Shown here piece by piece: positions 44,063-57,479 of a DNA stretch of 64,000 bases (within the stretch, counting starts at the first letter, position 1; every line of letters starts with the position of its first letter). The position numbers and the translations under genes are program-made. This stretch comes from Sialis fuliginosa (Eukaryota > Arthropoda > Insecta > Megaloptera > Sialidae). The stretch spans positions 36,053,340 to 36,117,339 of the forward strand of contig OY540811.1 in NCBI GenBank assembly GCA_961205875.1, read 5' to 3'. Below the pieces are notes generated by a model, which was given only the letters and a program-made list of their open reading frames with translations, was not told where the DNA came from and ran no database searches.

Positions 44063-44727
44063 ATTTTTTCAAGATGGCGGCGGTAGCACAATTCGGATCA
44101 GATCGGACTTTTTGTGGGATGATCAGGGACACTAGTAAAACGTTTCTAACAAAAATCATTTTGGTCCGAATTAGTTCCCTATATCAGGGAATTTCATGCT
44201 AATCTTATTGGACTATAGTGACCATTTTTTTGATAAATGTAATAAGGTCTAGTTAAAATACCCCCCCCCCTCTTCCCCTCAAAAATATTCTTTGACTTTT
44301 TTTGCAAATAGGCGAAATAGGCTTATGTCGGACTTTGCAATATTTATTCTAGAAACCGCAATAATCCGGCAAATATGCATAAAAAGACAAATTCCCATTG
44401 CATTTTTACTTACATAAAAATATCCAATAAACATATTAGTTCAACTCATTTGTAATTAAAATCAAATTCAGGTATTATAGGCCCTATTGAAAATGTTCTA
44501 CGCATGTATGCCGCGCGCCTAAACTCGTGACAGTAATAGGCGCGCCTAACGGAGGGTTAATATATTTTATGATAGGGGAGATTCAAAATAATACAAGAAT
44601 ACATGTGAATTTGACTTCGTTGTATTAAATCAAAAAAATCCTCAGGAAGGGGAGATTTTACATAAGCCCCTACCCCCATCAGCCCTAGATTCAACACTGT
44701 TTTCTATTGCATGTATTCATATTTACA
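44063..44727. other. Gene-free stretch
   Basis: No exon or clear element. It includes a run of C (44261-44270) and a GC-rich patch near 44510-44560 ('gccgcgcgcctaaactcgtg'). Confidence 0.4.
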
Positions 44728-45133
44728 CAGGCCCGGATTTATCATGCAGGCAGAGTAGGCAGCTGCCTAGGGCGGCAAATTTTGGTGGAAACTTTGAAAA
44801 CTTGTTATATTCGTGGGAATTGAATTTGATTTTGATTCCATTATGGATGAGTTTGCCATCCGAAAATCGAGACGTAAAAATTTCAACCCATAAGCAATAA
44901 TTTATCTATACATGTAACTCAAGCATGACTAAAAAAAAAAGGTCTTCAGTTTTTATATTTCCTAATGTAACATAACTATAAAAATTTATAAAATTTGAAA
45001 CTGACGCAACCAAAAAAAAAAGATCCTGAGTTTTATATTTTGACATCTAATGACTTAAACTGTTAGTTTCGAGAGGGGGGGGCGGCAATTTTCGCAACTG
45101 CCTAGGGGCGGCAAATTTCTAAATCCGGGCCTG
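44728..45133. mobile_element. hAT-type MITE, perfect 8-bp TSD
   Basis: The TSD TATTTACA lies at 44720-44727 and 45134-45141. The TIRs CAGGCCCGGATTTA match. Subterminal 'agctgcctagggcggcaaat' recurs inverted as 'gcctaggggcggcaaat'. 406 bp, non-coding. Confidence 0.92.
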
Positions 45134-45438
45134 TATTTACAAATATTGATTGTTTTGATAATTGCTAATTTTAATTTTTCATTTTTCCAGTGAACAAAAT
45201 TAATTTTAATCAATATTTTTTTTATATATTTTATGTACATATACCTATGTATTATACTTGTCACAATTTGATAAGAATAGTGTTGCCAGGTGTCCGCTTT
45301 TTTCACATTATGTTCACTTTTTTTTCATAAAATAGTGGACATTTTTTTTATTTAAAAGCATTATAATGAAATGGTACATAATCTAAAGCTGTACAGTTTA
45401 AGAGAATAAGGATAGAAGAATCTACATAATGTAGAGCA

Positions 45439-45763
45439 TAGGTGTCCAACCTTTTAAACCTCTGGGGCCGCATAGCAAAAATTTTATTTAATTTAGTTTA
45501 CTGAGGGCAGCAGCTTACAATATAAAACTGAGGACCTTTTTTTTTAGTCGCTTCAATTTCAATTCTTAATTAATATTATAAATATAAATAAATAAGTAGA
45601 AAGTTAGATTAAGAAAAACCTTTTTTTTTTAGTCGTAGATACTAATTTCCATGTAAATTTATTATCATAAATTTTTTATTTTTTTTAATTATGCTCGCGG
45701 GCCGCACCAAGGGTCCTCGAGGGCCACATGTGGCCCGCGGGCCGCGTGTTGGACAAGCTTGAT
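45439..45763. mobile_element. hAT-type (Charlie-like) MITE, 8-bp TSD
   Basis: The TSD GTAGAGCA lies at 45431-45438 and 45764-45771. The left end, 'taggtgtccaaccttttaaa' with 'ggggccgcat', pairs with the right end 'gggccgcgtgttggaca'. This is the widespread hAT pattern of a GGCCGC-rich subterminus. Confidence 0.87.
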
Positions 45764-45771
45764 GTAGAGCA

Positions 45772-47428
45772 CGAATTTGTCAAACCAAAGATTTCGTTGA
45801 AGCATTATAAACATAATCATTGTTTTTATGTAAATACTATTTTTCTGTGTTCTAATTAAATCACAATGTAATTAATATCAGGTTAATCTTTAGTAATAGC
45901 CATCAGTTGAATCAGTTCTCACAATCAGTATAAAACACAAATACATAGCTTCAGTGAATTTAGCAGATTCTATACGAATTCGTGAATTCACTGAAATTTG
46001 AATTAAATCTAAATAAGTAAATTATTGTTCACATAATAATGTATAATATTATTTAAATATATCAGTTAAATAATTCGTTCATTATATAATTTTTACCTAA
46101 CCCCCCTCTCTCACCCCCCCCCCCAGGCCCATAAGAAATAATTAGCTATTGTTGAGTTTATATCACATATTCTATAAAACCGTAAATCCAGTACAAATAT
46201 TCAGGTTAGACTCACCTTGTTTTGTTAATAAACAAAAGTACATCAAGTACTCCTATATTTAACTAAAGTTAATAGATAAAAACAATCTACAATTAAAACT
46301 AATGTTAATCGTTACAATAAATAATACTAACTTAATTATTTCAACACATATTGAATCCAATTAATAATTATATATTTTATTTAATATTGATTTCAGGTAT
46401 TTTCAGCACTTATCTAGCGTTACTCATTTGTTAATATTACAATGATAATGTTTTATCTGTTTGCATAATATTTCTTGTCTATTATCTGTTACCAGTGGCG
46501 GTTCGTTGTTGTAATATTTATATCACCTGACGGAATTTGTGTTATATTTACATTTCACAAGTGATATCACTGGCGTGCGATACGGTACGCGCGTTTACCT
46601 AGGTCTATGTCAGCGGTTCCAAACCTTTATTGACTTGCGTACCCCACTTCCCTAAATTGTACCACCATATTAAAAAAAATGTTTGTAATTTACATATTAG
46701 TCCAGGCTAGAGCTGGGCGCGGGCCGTGAATTGTTCGGGTCACGACCGTGACTCGTGTGGGCGTGAGCGATTTTCAAATCTTGAATCGTGATCGTGAGTC
46801 AAATTAAAACAATCGTGCGTGAGTACATTTTTCTCGTGTGTGAGTCCGTGAGTATATTTTGAAGATAATTTTGTTTATAAACTTTTATATGGTCAGTGTT
46901 GACAACTATAACACCAAAAAAATATTTAAAAATGCAATGTAGCTTTATTTTCTTATTGTTTTGTTTGCTATTACTTGTACTAGAATGCAGTTTAGAAGAA
47001 ATAATATGAATATAAAATATACACAACATATTGCATGTAAAAAACATAAAGAGCATGGCAGGGTAAGCATGGACGATCTGCCCCTGGGGAAAGTTGGGTC
47101 AATATTTTTTTTATATAAAGGTATGACTAAAAGGTACTCTTCTACAAACTTTTGGGCCCCTGCGCCCACTAATTTTACGGGAAATATGAAAAATGTAATT
47201 TAGAAAAAAAATTTTTTTTGCTGTAATGACTTTATAAATGTCGATCTCTGCGATATATGTTGTAGCTATACCTTAGTAGTATCATATCAATTTTTTTTGA
47301 AAAATCTCCCATCAAAAATACGTAGAAATTTTCGATTCCAAAATTTTCAAAAAAAATTTTTTTTGCTTAAATGGCCTGGTACACCTACGAAATTTTTTCA
47401 TAAATACCCCTTATTATACAGAAACACA
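45772..47428. other. Gene-free stretch with TE-end fragments
   Basis: A hAT-like left end ('cagcggttccaaaccttta') starts near 46611. A GC-rich element-like start ('gagctgggcgcgggccgtg') follows near 46709, with repeated 'cgtgagt' motifs. Neither right end was paired. C-runs occur at 46102-46125. ORFs at 46799-47203 overlap on both strands and lack family features. Confidence 0.4.
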
Positions 47429-49318
47429 TATATTTTTTTCAAATTCCTACTTTGGGTGGACGGGGGGTAAAATTAAATATGTTTACTGACCTCTATTTCT
47501 ATAGTGGATTTGCATATTATGTAGTATGGTGGGTTAAAATAAGGAAATTTTCGCGGATCGAAACGTAATAGTTCCTTCTCATTAATACATACATAAAGAA
47601 AATGATTTTTTTGAAATCAGTCAATAAATATCTGGGGATCACACATTAGGTCTAAAATTTCGGAAAGGCTGTAGCCGGATAGCAATGTAAAATCGGTCTC
47701 AACACGGATTTGGCTAATTTTTATTTTTAATGTTGCTCTTTATGTGAGCATTCTCATGCCCAATTATTAGCCTCTAAGAGTTGATAGTTTTTGGAAAAAA
47801 AAAATATTTTCAATTTTTCAAAAAAATATTTTTTTTAAGAATTTTTTTATTGGATAATGTAGAAGTTGTTTTGGTTGTAGTTGAGCGACAGCGATACTTT
47901 AATATTACACCCTACAAAGTCTGAAAAGAATCGAAGTGGTAGAACATACTTAAAAAAAATTAAAATCATTGGAAGTCAATATTAACATGTACAAATGCTA
48001 TAGAAATAATGTAATATAAAAATAATATAAAAATGATATAAAAACAGTTATTTAAATAAAATTAATTCGAAATATTCAATAAGAACGCTTCTGTCTCCCA
48101 TTGCCCGTTTGTTTTAGAGTCTTGGACATATATACATTTCTTATGGTGATATACACATATTTGTAGTCCAGATCACTTTACATGAAACTGAGTTTCTTGA
48201 AGTACTTCGTATAACATTTTGCAATTAAAGCTATTAAAAGTAATTTGGTCCTGCTGAATCCGAAAATCACTGTTACCAAGCCGAAACATTGACCGGAAGT
48301 TCAATATGAAATATTTTTTGAAATGTATGCTACCCTTATGTAAAATTTAAAATTTGCCTCCTTTCTCCCCAAAATACATTTTAAACCCTTACTATGCACA
48401 TAGTATCTAAAACCAACTGTTCTTTTTGTATTTCTTTAACTTTAAAATAATAAATTAAGTAGAATTATGTAAAATATTATTCGTTTATAAGTACAAGGTT
48501 TTTTTAGGAGTGCCTAAACATCCCTTATATTTTATTATATTGCATTATATTATATTATTCTTATACATTTATATTATATTATTTAAGTACAAAATTACAC
48601 ATTTAGTGATCCATCGTGTAGTTTTCCTACCCTTATATTAAATTAAATATTTACATCCAGTGAGGTCCAACAAAAAAATTGAATATTTCGAGTTAATTTT
48701 ATTGAAATAACTGTTTTTATATTATTTTTATATTACATTATTTCTATAGCATTTGTACATGTTAATATTGTCTTCCAATGATTTTAATTTTTTTTAAGTA
48801 TGTTCTACCACTTCGATTCTTTTCAGACTTTGTAAGGTGTAATATTAAAGTATCGCTGTCGCTCAACTACAACCAAAACAACTTCTACATTATCCAAAAA
48901 AAAATTCTTAAAAAAAATATTTTTTTGAAAAATTGAAAATATTTTTTTTTCCAAAAACTATCAACTTTTTGAGGCTAATAATTGGGCATGAGAATGCTCA
49001 CATAAAGAGTAACATTAAAAATAAAAATTAGCCAAATCCGTGTTGAGGCCGATTTTACATTGCTATCCGGCTACAGCCTTTCCGAAATTTTAGACCTAAT
49101 GCGTGATCCCCAGATATTTATTGACTGATTTCAAAAAAATCGTTTTCTTTATGTATGTATTAATGAGAAGGAACTATTACGTTTCGATCCGCGAAAATTT
49201 CCTTATTTTAACCCACCATACTACATAATATGCAAATCCACTATAGAAATAGAGGTCAGTAAACATATTTAATTTTACCCCCCGTCCACCCAAAGTAGGA
49301 ATTTGAAAAAAATATATT
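47429..49318. repeat. 1.9-kb giant palindrome
   Basis: The sequence 47429-47665 is the reverse complement, almost base for base, of 49081-49318 (for example 'aggtctaaaatttcgga' against 'tccgaaattttagacct'). It flanks the inverted-repeat element 47666-49080 symmetrically. Total arm length is roughly 700 bp around a loop of about 450 bp. Confidence 0.9.
47666..49080. mobile_element. Unsplit copy of the long-inverted-repeat element
   Basis: Same termini and arm sequence as 39059-42997 (AAGGCTGTAGCCGGATAGCA...), but without the 2-kb insertion and with shortened arms near 47850-47890. It reads straight through the empty site at 'gttaatattg' (about 48762). Confidence 0.85.
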
Positions 49319-49329
49319 ACTTGTAATTT

Positions 49330-49640
49330 TTTTGAATTTTCGAATTATTTTTGAAATAAATAAATGTTTTAAATAAAAAATGTCGAGTATGTTATTATCT
49401 ATAATTTATTCCCCATACATTTTTTTCCAACATTTATGATTTAGTCAGAAAGAATTTTTTAAAATAATTATTTAGACTCAACCACATTGTTCACTCTCAG
49501 TATTACGTATAAGAAAGTCCCATGGTACCTACGGCAAACACGCACACTGTTCAATCTCTGTAATATGTATAAGAAAGTCCCATGACACTCATGGCAGATA
49601 TTTCTTCTCTGTTATGAACCATTTGAATTATAATTTAAAA
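49330..49640 (+). repeat. Interspersed repeat family D, copy 3
   Basis: Closely matches 14500-14780, with the 'tcgagtatgttattatctat' and paired 'acgtataagaaagt'/'atgtataagaaagt' motifs. Confidence 0.65.
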
Positions 49641-49719
49641 AGAAATTCAAAAATTTGTTTTTTCGAAAAAATGAATAGAACATAAATTATAGATATTGAT
49701 ATTACCTACAATTTTTAAC

Positions 49720-50010
49720 TTGACCATTTTTCTCTAATTCGCACTGTTTCAAACATTCAAAAATCGAGCTTAGTAAACATCCATATCCAGTTGAAAGATC
49801 GTTTTTAAAAAATAAGACATTTTCTTCCCAGACAAAAATTAATCTTAAATATAAAATTTCACCCTTCTACGATTTGTCGTATTTGAGTTACAGACCGACA
49901 GACACACAGACATCATAGCGAAAATAGAAAATAGAATGGATTCAGGGAAGGTCAAAATGTTTAATTCCATCAAAATCCGGATTTCGAAAAAAATCGGCTT
50001 GACAATACTT
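49720..50010 (-). repeat. Interspersed repeat family B, copy 4 (inverted)
   Basis: Reverse-complement match to 28485-28770. It ends just before the Helitron array, so the array inserted beside or into it. Confidence 0.65.
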
Positions 50011-51367
50011 ACTTAACTATTGTATATCTACTATATATAATGAAGTGCCCTGACTCACTGATAATCATTTTTTTGACCATTTCCACTCATCGGAGAACCT
50101 TGAAATTTGGTATATACATTCCTTGGGGGTAAAAAATAACAACTAGTGGGCCTTTTTTGAAAAAGTTTATAAATGGGGTGACAAGGGGCCCCCAATTTTT
50201 CAAAAAAAAAGTTAGAATTTTTTTATTATTTTTTTTATATTCCTTGGGCGATATAATGTAAGGTTCAAATTTCAGATTTAAAAAAAATGAAAAAAAAAGG
50301 AAACAAAAAGTTTTGATGTAAAAAAGTATCAAAACGAAAACCGATATTAGATTTTTTTAATTTTTTTCAAATACTTTGGTTAATTGACAACAATGAACCC
50401 GTGTCTGATTTTTGAAAAAGATATGTTAAAGAGGAGAAAATAAACAAAATACGTTTACATATAATGCGCTTTAAGCATTTACTAAATTAATTGCAAATGT
50501 CGTAACTATGGATACATTATATTTTATTGATTATTTTTAAAAATTTTAAATGTCAGTGGCCATTTAAAATTTTGAAGTGAACAATAAAATATAACAAAAA
50601 AGAAATATAAAGAACATAACGAACGAAAAAATATGCACAACTCTAATGTAATATATAATTTAAATTTTCATAAATAAATTTGACAAAAAAATTGAAGACA
50701 AACAATTACAGCATTCGGACACAATTCGACCAACATTCGGCGATAGATATGTGTTCCCGGTACAAATAAAAATTAAGTAGGTATATAATGACATTTTTTA
50801 AATCTTAAGTCATTGAATTATCAATATTTTTACTTTCATAGTTATAGGTATTTTATTATATTTATTTGTAATCATAAATATTAGAAGAATTTATATAATT
50901 TCAAATTAACATTGTAATTTTAAATGATATTATTTTAATTGTTGTTTGAAAATGTATATCTGTCATCTTTAACCTAAAATGTACATTTACAAAATTAAAA
51001 CAAGATGTTGATTTATTGCAAATTGTTACGAAAGCTTCATTCAATTGACAAGACCTATATTTGATTGTAATTAATTAATTAATTGTACAAAGGGTGTACG
51101 AGTATCTACAAGAGCTAATAATGTATTTATATAGACACATTGATGAATTTTTGAAAGACACGAGCAGAAAAACCAAAAATGAAATTATTTTTAATATTCA
51201 TAAAATGTTCAAATCATGTAAGTACATGATGTAATACAATACATGTACCAGAAGTCATAAAATAATTTTTTGTCGTTGTCATATCAGAAACAAATATCAT
51301 AATATGTATTTAGTATGCAATATATTTTCATACGACAAGAGTTGAAAACGCATCGTAAACAAATATA

Positions 51368-51656
51368 CAGGTAATCCTCGACTTATAATTGTCTTTGTCT
51401 CTTTCTTACATGCACATATTACATAAATGAAACAAACAGTTCCGGGAATTTCCCAAAAATGTAATTTATTATTATTTATGTAGATATTTTTGGGAACCCG
51501 CAACTGTTTGTTATGTATAGAAAATGCGATTCGCTTCACATCAAGGAAAACGTCCAAAGCAAAAATATGTACATATTGTACGTGTTAACTTACAACTTAT
51601 TCTATTTACGATCGATGTTTAGAAACCTATCTCGGTTGTAAGTCGAGGAATACCTG
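51368..51656. mobile_element. Mariner-type MITE inside Helitron unit 1
   Basis: TA-flanked TIRs CAGGTAATCCTCGACTTA and CAGGTATTCCTCGACTTA. The inner arms share 'acaaacagttccggga' and 'ttcccaaaaat'. Unit 4 has an unoccupied equivalent site near 61172. Confidence 0.85.
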
Positions 51657-52800
51657 TACTACGATATATAACGTATGTCTTATCAGTTTAAGCGTAAAAA
51701 ATATCAAAGTTAATATTCAATGTTTTTAAATGCTGCGAGAAGTTCAAACATGCTTGACTGATTTAAATTTACTTTTTTCCTTATTTTATATATTACTTAC
51801 AAAATAACCAAGACGTTCCATTAAAATTTCAGGATTTGTGAAGTGTTCTGTCGTAGGAAAAGTTTAGGAAGCACTGTTCTACATCATACTTCAATATCAA
51901 CCAAATTGAGTTATTGTGGGTAAAAAATATATTGAAAAAACCTCATAGAGAAACCATATTTAGTTTGTGCAATAAAGTTTTAACAGGTACGATTTTTCTA
52001 AAATATCTTAAAATTAATAAAATTAAAATTGATAAAAACCCAGCTCTAATGAATAAATAAGAAAGCACTCCGTCACAGCACTATATTATTCCGTCGCGGG
52101 AAAGTACCTACCATATAGGCCAGTCAGGATCCACTCAGGGCTAGCTACGTCACTGGTTACGATACTATATTATTGTTGGTTACGATATTTCATAAAACAG
52201 ATATCGGTGCTTAGAATACATTGTCTGGAGGAATACGATAAAAGTTTTAACAGATTTTTTAGCGGAAAAGAGAATTTTGTCGCTTATATATGAGATTTTT
52301 AGAATCGATAACTCAATTTCGCAAAAAGTGTATCTTACGATACTTTGCCTTGGAGGGGACGATATAGAAATAATTTAACCAGGTATGTTATAATTTAGGT
52401 ATATAAAAACATAGTACCTAGCCATGGAATACGGAATTTTATAATTTACGGTTTCAATATTTTATTTTATTAATTTAGGTTACTATGATTATGTCTCTTT
52501 AAAATATTTTGTCGAACAATTAAATGATTTTTGACACATATTAACAATTAAATATTTTGAAATGCCTATATTGATTGAAAATTTAAATATGAAGAAACAT
52601 TTCACTTCTATGAAAGGTAAAATATCGAAATTAATTATTAGGTTTGGTGTAAATTTTTCGAAACACAATTTTTCGAATCACAATTTTTTGAATCAAAATT
52701 CTTCGAATGAACAATTTTTCGAAAAATTTAAGTTTTATTGTTCAAATTTTAATTAGTTAATAAAATATTAAGTAAAGTAATATTTGGACATTTTACGATA

Positions 52801-53754
52801 TCCATACTAATATTATAAATGCGAAAGTGTGTTTGTCTGTCTGTTTTCTGTTTGTTACCTTTTCACGGCTAAACCGCTTTACCGATTTTGATGAAATTTG
52901 GCAGTGAGATAGCTTGCATCCCGAGGACGGACATAGGCTATTTCGTATCTTAAAAATTCAACCCCTAAGAAATTGCAAGGGGGTGGAAATTTTTTAATTT
53001 TTTTTAGTAATTATTATTTTACCCCCCGATACATATGAAGGGTTGTAAGTGGTTTTATTCGATCCGGCGGGAAAAATACCACGGGGGCGTAGGTTTTAGG
53101 GGGCAAAACAACCCTCTATCTCGCATAGGAGCCGAGATATTTACGATTTTGTATAATGAAAGAAAACTAAAAATAAGAAAAATTTAATATTTTACCCCCT
53201 GTCACATATGAAGAGTTGTAATTGATTACATTCGATCTGGCGGGCAAAAATACTACGGAAGAGGGATTATTAGGGGGACAAAACAACCCCTTATCTTACA
53301 TAGGAGTCGCGACTTATATTATAAATGCGAAAGTGTATCTCTCAGTCTGTCTATTTGTTACCTGTTCACGACTAAACTGCTTTACCGATTTTGATGAAAT
53401 TTGGCAGTGAGATGGCTTACATCCCAAGGACGGATTAAGGCTATTTCATATCTCGAAAATTCAACCCCTAAGGAATTGCAAGGGGGAGGAAAATTTTAAA
53501 TTTTTTTTAGTAATAAATATTTTACCCGTTACATATGAAGGGTTGTAAGTGGTTTTATTCGATCCAGCGGGAAAAATACCACGGGGGCGGGGGTTTTAGG
53601 GCGGAAAAACCCCTCTATCTCGCATAGGAGCCGACACATTTACGATTTTGTATAATTAAAGAAAACTAAAAATAAGATAAATTTAATATTTTACCCCCTG
53701 TCACATATGAAGGGTTTCGAAATCCACGCGAGCGAAGTCGCGGGTAGCAGCTAG
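52801..53754 (+). mobile_element. Second Helitron family (3' part of unit 1)
   Basis: Begins A|TCCATACTAATATTATAAATG with 'gcgaaagtgtgtttgtctg', 'accgattttgatgaaattt' and 'ccgaggacgga'. It ends with the CGCGA/TCGCG hairpin and CTAG. A second 5'-like segment starts near 53310, so it contains an internal partial duplication. The pattern is typical of abundant insect non-autonomous Helitrons. Confidence 0.8.
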
Positions 53755-55092
53755 TCTACTATATATAACGAAGTGCCCTGACTGACTGATAATCATTTTT
53801 TTGACCATTTCCACTCATCGGAGAAACTTGAAATTTGGTATATACATTCCTTGGGGGTAAAAAATAACAACTAGTGGGCCTTTTTTGAAAAAGTTTATAA
53901 ATGGGGTAACAAGGGGCCCCCAATTTTTCAAAAAAAAAGTTAGAATTTTTTTATTATTTTTTTTATATTCCTTGGGCGATATAATGTAAGGTTCAAATTT
54001 CAGATTTAAAAAAAAAGAAAAAAAAAGTTTTGATGTAAAAAAGTATCAAAACGAAAACCGATATTAGATTTTTTTAATTTTTTTCAAATACTTTGGTTAA
54101 TTGACAACCATAAACCCGTGTCTGATTTTTGAAAAAGATATGTTAAAGAGGAGAAAATAAACAAAATACGTTTACATATAATGCGCTTTAAGCATTTACT
54201 AAATTAATTGCAAATGTCGTAACTATGGATACATTATATTTTATTGATTATTTTAAAAAAATTTAAATGTCAGTGGCCATTTAAAATTTTGAAGTGAACA
54301 ATAAAATATAACAAAAAAGAAATATAAAGAACATAACGAATGAAAAAATATGCACAACTCTAATGTAATATATAATTAAAATTTTCATAAATAAATTTGA
54401 CAAAAAAATTGAAGACAAACAATTACAGCATTCGGACACAATTCGACCAACATTCGGCGATAGATATGTGTTCCCGGTACAAATAAAAATTAAGTATATA
54501 ATGACATTTTTTTAATCTTAAGTCATTGAATTATCAATATTTTTACTTTCATAGGTATAGGTATTTTATTATATTTATTTGTAATCATAAATATCAGAAG
54601 AATTTATATAATTTCAAATTAACATTGTAATTTTAAATGATATTATTTTAATTGTTGTTTGAAACTGTATATCTGTCATCTTTACCCAATGTACTAACCT
54701 AAAATGTACATTTACAAAATTAAAACAAGATGTTGATTTATTGCAAATTGTTACGAAAGCTTCATTCAATTGACAAGACCTATATTTGATTGTAATTAAT
54801 TAATTAATTGTACAAAGGGTGTACGAGTATCTACAAGAGCTAATAATGTATTTATATAGACACATTGATGAATTTTTGAAAGACACGAGCAGAAAAACCA
54901 AAAATGAAATTATTTTTAATATTCATAAAATGTTCAAATCATGTAAGTACATGATGTAATACAATACATGTACCAGAAGTCATAAAATAATTTTTTGTCG
55001 TTGTCATATCAGAAACAAATGTCATAATATGTATTTAGTATGCAATATATTTTCATACGACAAGAGTTGAAAACGCATCGTAAACAAATATA

Positions 55093-55381
55093 CAGGTAAT
55101 CCTCGACTTATAATTGTCTTTGTCTCTTTCTTACATGCACATATTACATAAATGAAACAAACAGTTCCGGGAATTTCCCAAAAATGTAATTTATTATTAT
55201 TTATGTAGATATTTTTGGGAACCCGCAACTGTTTGTTATGTATAGAAAATGCGATTCGCTTCACATCAAGGAAAACGTCCAAAGCAAAAATATGTACATA
55301 TTGTACGTGTTAACTTACAACTTATTCTATTTACGATCGATGTTTAGAAACCTATCTCGGTTGTAAGTCGAGGAATACCTG
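55093..55381. mobile_element. Mariner-type MITE inside Helitron unit 2
   Basis: Same element, same position and TA flanks as 51368-51656. It was copied with the Helitron rather than inserted independently. Confidence 0.85.
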
Positions 55382-56525
55382 TACTACGATATATAACGTA
55401 TGTCTTATCAGTTTAAGCGTAAAAAATATCAAAGTTAATATTCAATGTTTTTAAATGCTGCGAGAAGTTCAAACATGCTTGACTGATTTAAATTTACTTT
55501 TTTCCTTATTTTATATATTACTTACAAAATAACCAAGACGTTCCATTAAAATTTCAGGATTTGTGAAGTGTTCTGTCGTAGGAAAAGTTTAGGAAGCACT
55601 GTTCTACATCATACTTCAATATCAACCAAATTGAGTTATTGAGGGTAAAAAATATATTGAAAAAACCTCATAGAGAAACCATATTTAGTTTGTGCAATAA
55701 AGTTTTAACAGGTACGATTTTTCTAAAATATCTTAAAATTAATAAAATTAAAATTGATAAAAACCCAGCTCTAATGAATAAATAAGAAAGCACTCCGTCA
55801 CAGCACTATATTATTCCGTCGCGGGAAAGTACCTACCATATAGGCCAGTCAGGATCCACTCAGGGCTAGCTACGTCACTGGTTACGATACTATATTATTG
55901 TTGGTTACGATATTTCATAAAACAGATATCGGTGCTTAGAATACATTGTCTGGAGGAATACGATAAAAGTTTTAACAGATTTTTTAGCGGAAAAGAGAAT
56001 TTTGTCGCTTATATATGAGATTTTTAGAATCGATAACTCAATTTCGCAAAAAGTGTATCTTACGATACTTTGCTTTGGAGGGGACGATATAGAAATAATT
56101 TAACCAGGTATGTTATAATTTAGGTATATAAAAACATAGTACCTAGCCATGGAATACGGAATTTTATAATTTACGGTTTCAATATTTTATTTTATTAATT
56201 TAGGTTACTATGATTATGTCTCTTTAAAATATTTTGTCGAACAATTAAATGATTTTTGACACATATTAACAATTAAATATTTTGAAATGCCTATATTGAT
56301 TGAAAATTTAAATATGAAGAAACATTTCACTTCTATGAAAGGTAAAATATCGAAATTAATTATTAGGTTTGGTGTAAATTTTTCGAAACACAATTTTTCG
56401 AATCACAATTTTTTGAATCAAAATTCTTCGAATGAACAATTTTTCGAAAAATTTAAGTTTTATTGTTCAAATTTTAATTAGTTAATAAAATATTAAGTAA
56501 AGTAATATTTGGACATTTTACGATA

Positions 56526-57479
56526 TCCATACTAATATTATAAATGCGAAAGTGTGTTTGTCTGTCTGTTTTCTGTTTGTTACCTTTTCACGGCTAAACC
56601 GCTTTACCGATTTTGATGAAATTTGGCAGTGAGATAGCTTGCATCCCGAGGACGGACATAGGCTATTTCGTATCTTAAAAATTCAACCCCTAAGAAATTG
56701 CAAGGGGGTGGAAATTTTTTAATTTTTTTTAGTAATTATTATTTTACCCCCCGATACATATGAAGGGTTGTAAGTGGTTTTATTCGATCCGGCGGGAAAA
56801 ATACCACGGGGGCGTAGGTTTTAGGGGGCAAAACAACCCTCTATCTCGCATAGGAGCCGAGATATTTACGATTTTGTATAATGAAAGAAAACTAAAAATA
56901 AGAAAAATTTTATATTTTACCCCCTGTCACATATGAAGAGTTGTAATTGATTACATTCGATCTGGCGGGCAAAAATACTACGGAAGAGGGATTATTAGGG
57001 GGACAAAACAACCCCTTATCTTACATAGGAGTCGCGACTTATATTATAAATGCGAAAGTGTATCTCTCAGTCTGTCTATTTGTTACCTGTTCACGACTAA
57101 ACTGCTTTACCGATTTTGATGAAATTTGGCAGTGAGATAGCTTACATCCCGAGGACGGATTAAGGCTATTTCGTATCTCGAAAATTCAACCCCTAAGGAA
57201 TTGCAAGGGAGAAGAAATTTTTTAATTTTTTTTAGTAATTAATATTTTACCCGTTACATATGAAGGGTTGTAAGTGGTTTTATTCGATCCAGCGGGAAAA
57301 ATACCACGGGGGCGGGGGTTTTAGGGCGGAAAACCCCCTCTATCTCGCATAGGAGCCGACACATTTACGATTTTGTATAATTAAAGAAAACTAAAAATAA
57401 GATAAATTTAATATTTTACCCCCTGTCACATATGAAGGGTTTCGAAATCCACGCGAGCGAAGTCGCGGGTAGCAGCTAG
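56526..57479 (+). mobile_element. Second Helitron family (3' part of unit 2)
   Basis: Same junction (A|TCCATACTAATATTATAAATG) and same 3' hairpin and CTAG as 52801-53754. A few differences lie in the second half, for example near 57200. Confidence 0.8.

Larger units (their letters stand above)
50027..53754 (+). mobile_element. Helitron array unit 1 (chimeric, 3728 bp)
   Basis: Starts A|TCTACTATATATAATGAAGT and ends with the hairpin CGCGAGCGAAGTCGCG, then GGTAGCAGCTAG. The 3' part (52801-53754) is a different Helitron family with its own TC start. It has no Rep or helicase frame. It contains a mariner MITE (51368-51656). Short ORFs at 51297-51557, 52562-52756 and 53222-53410 recur in unit 2 only because the DNA is duplicated. 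Confidence 0.88.
53755..57479 (+). mobile_element. Helitron array unit 2 (3725 bp)
   Basis: Starts TCTACTATATATAACGAAGT directly after the CTAG of unit 1, with no extra bases, and ends at CTAG (57476-57479). It is nearly identical to unit 1, with a few substitutions and small indels. It contains the same MITE (55093-55381) and the same second-family part (56526-57479). Confidence 0.9.
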
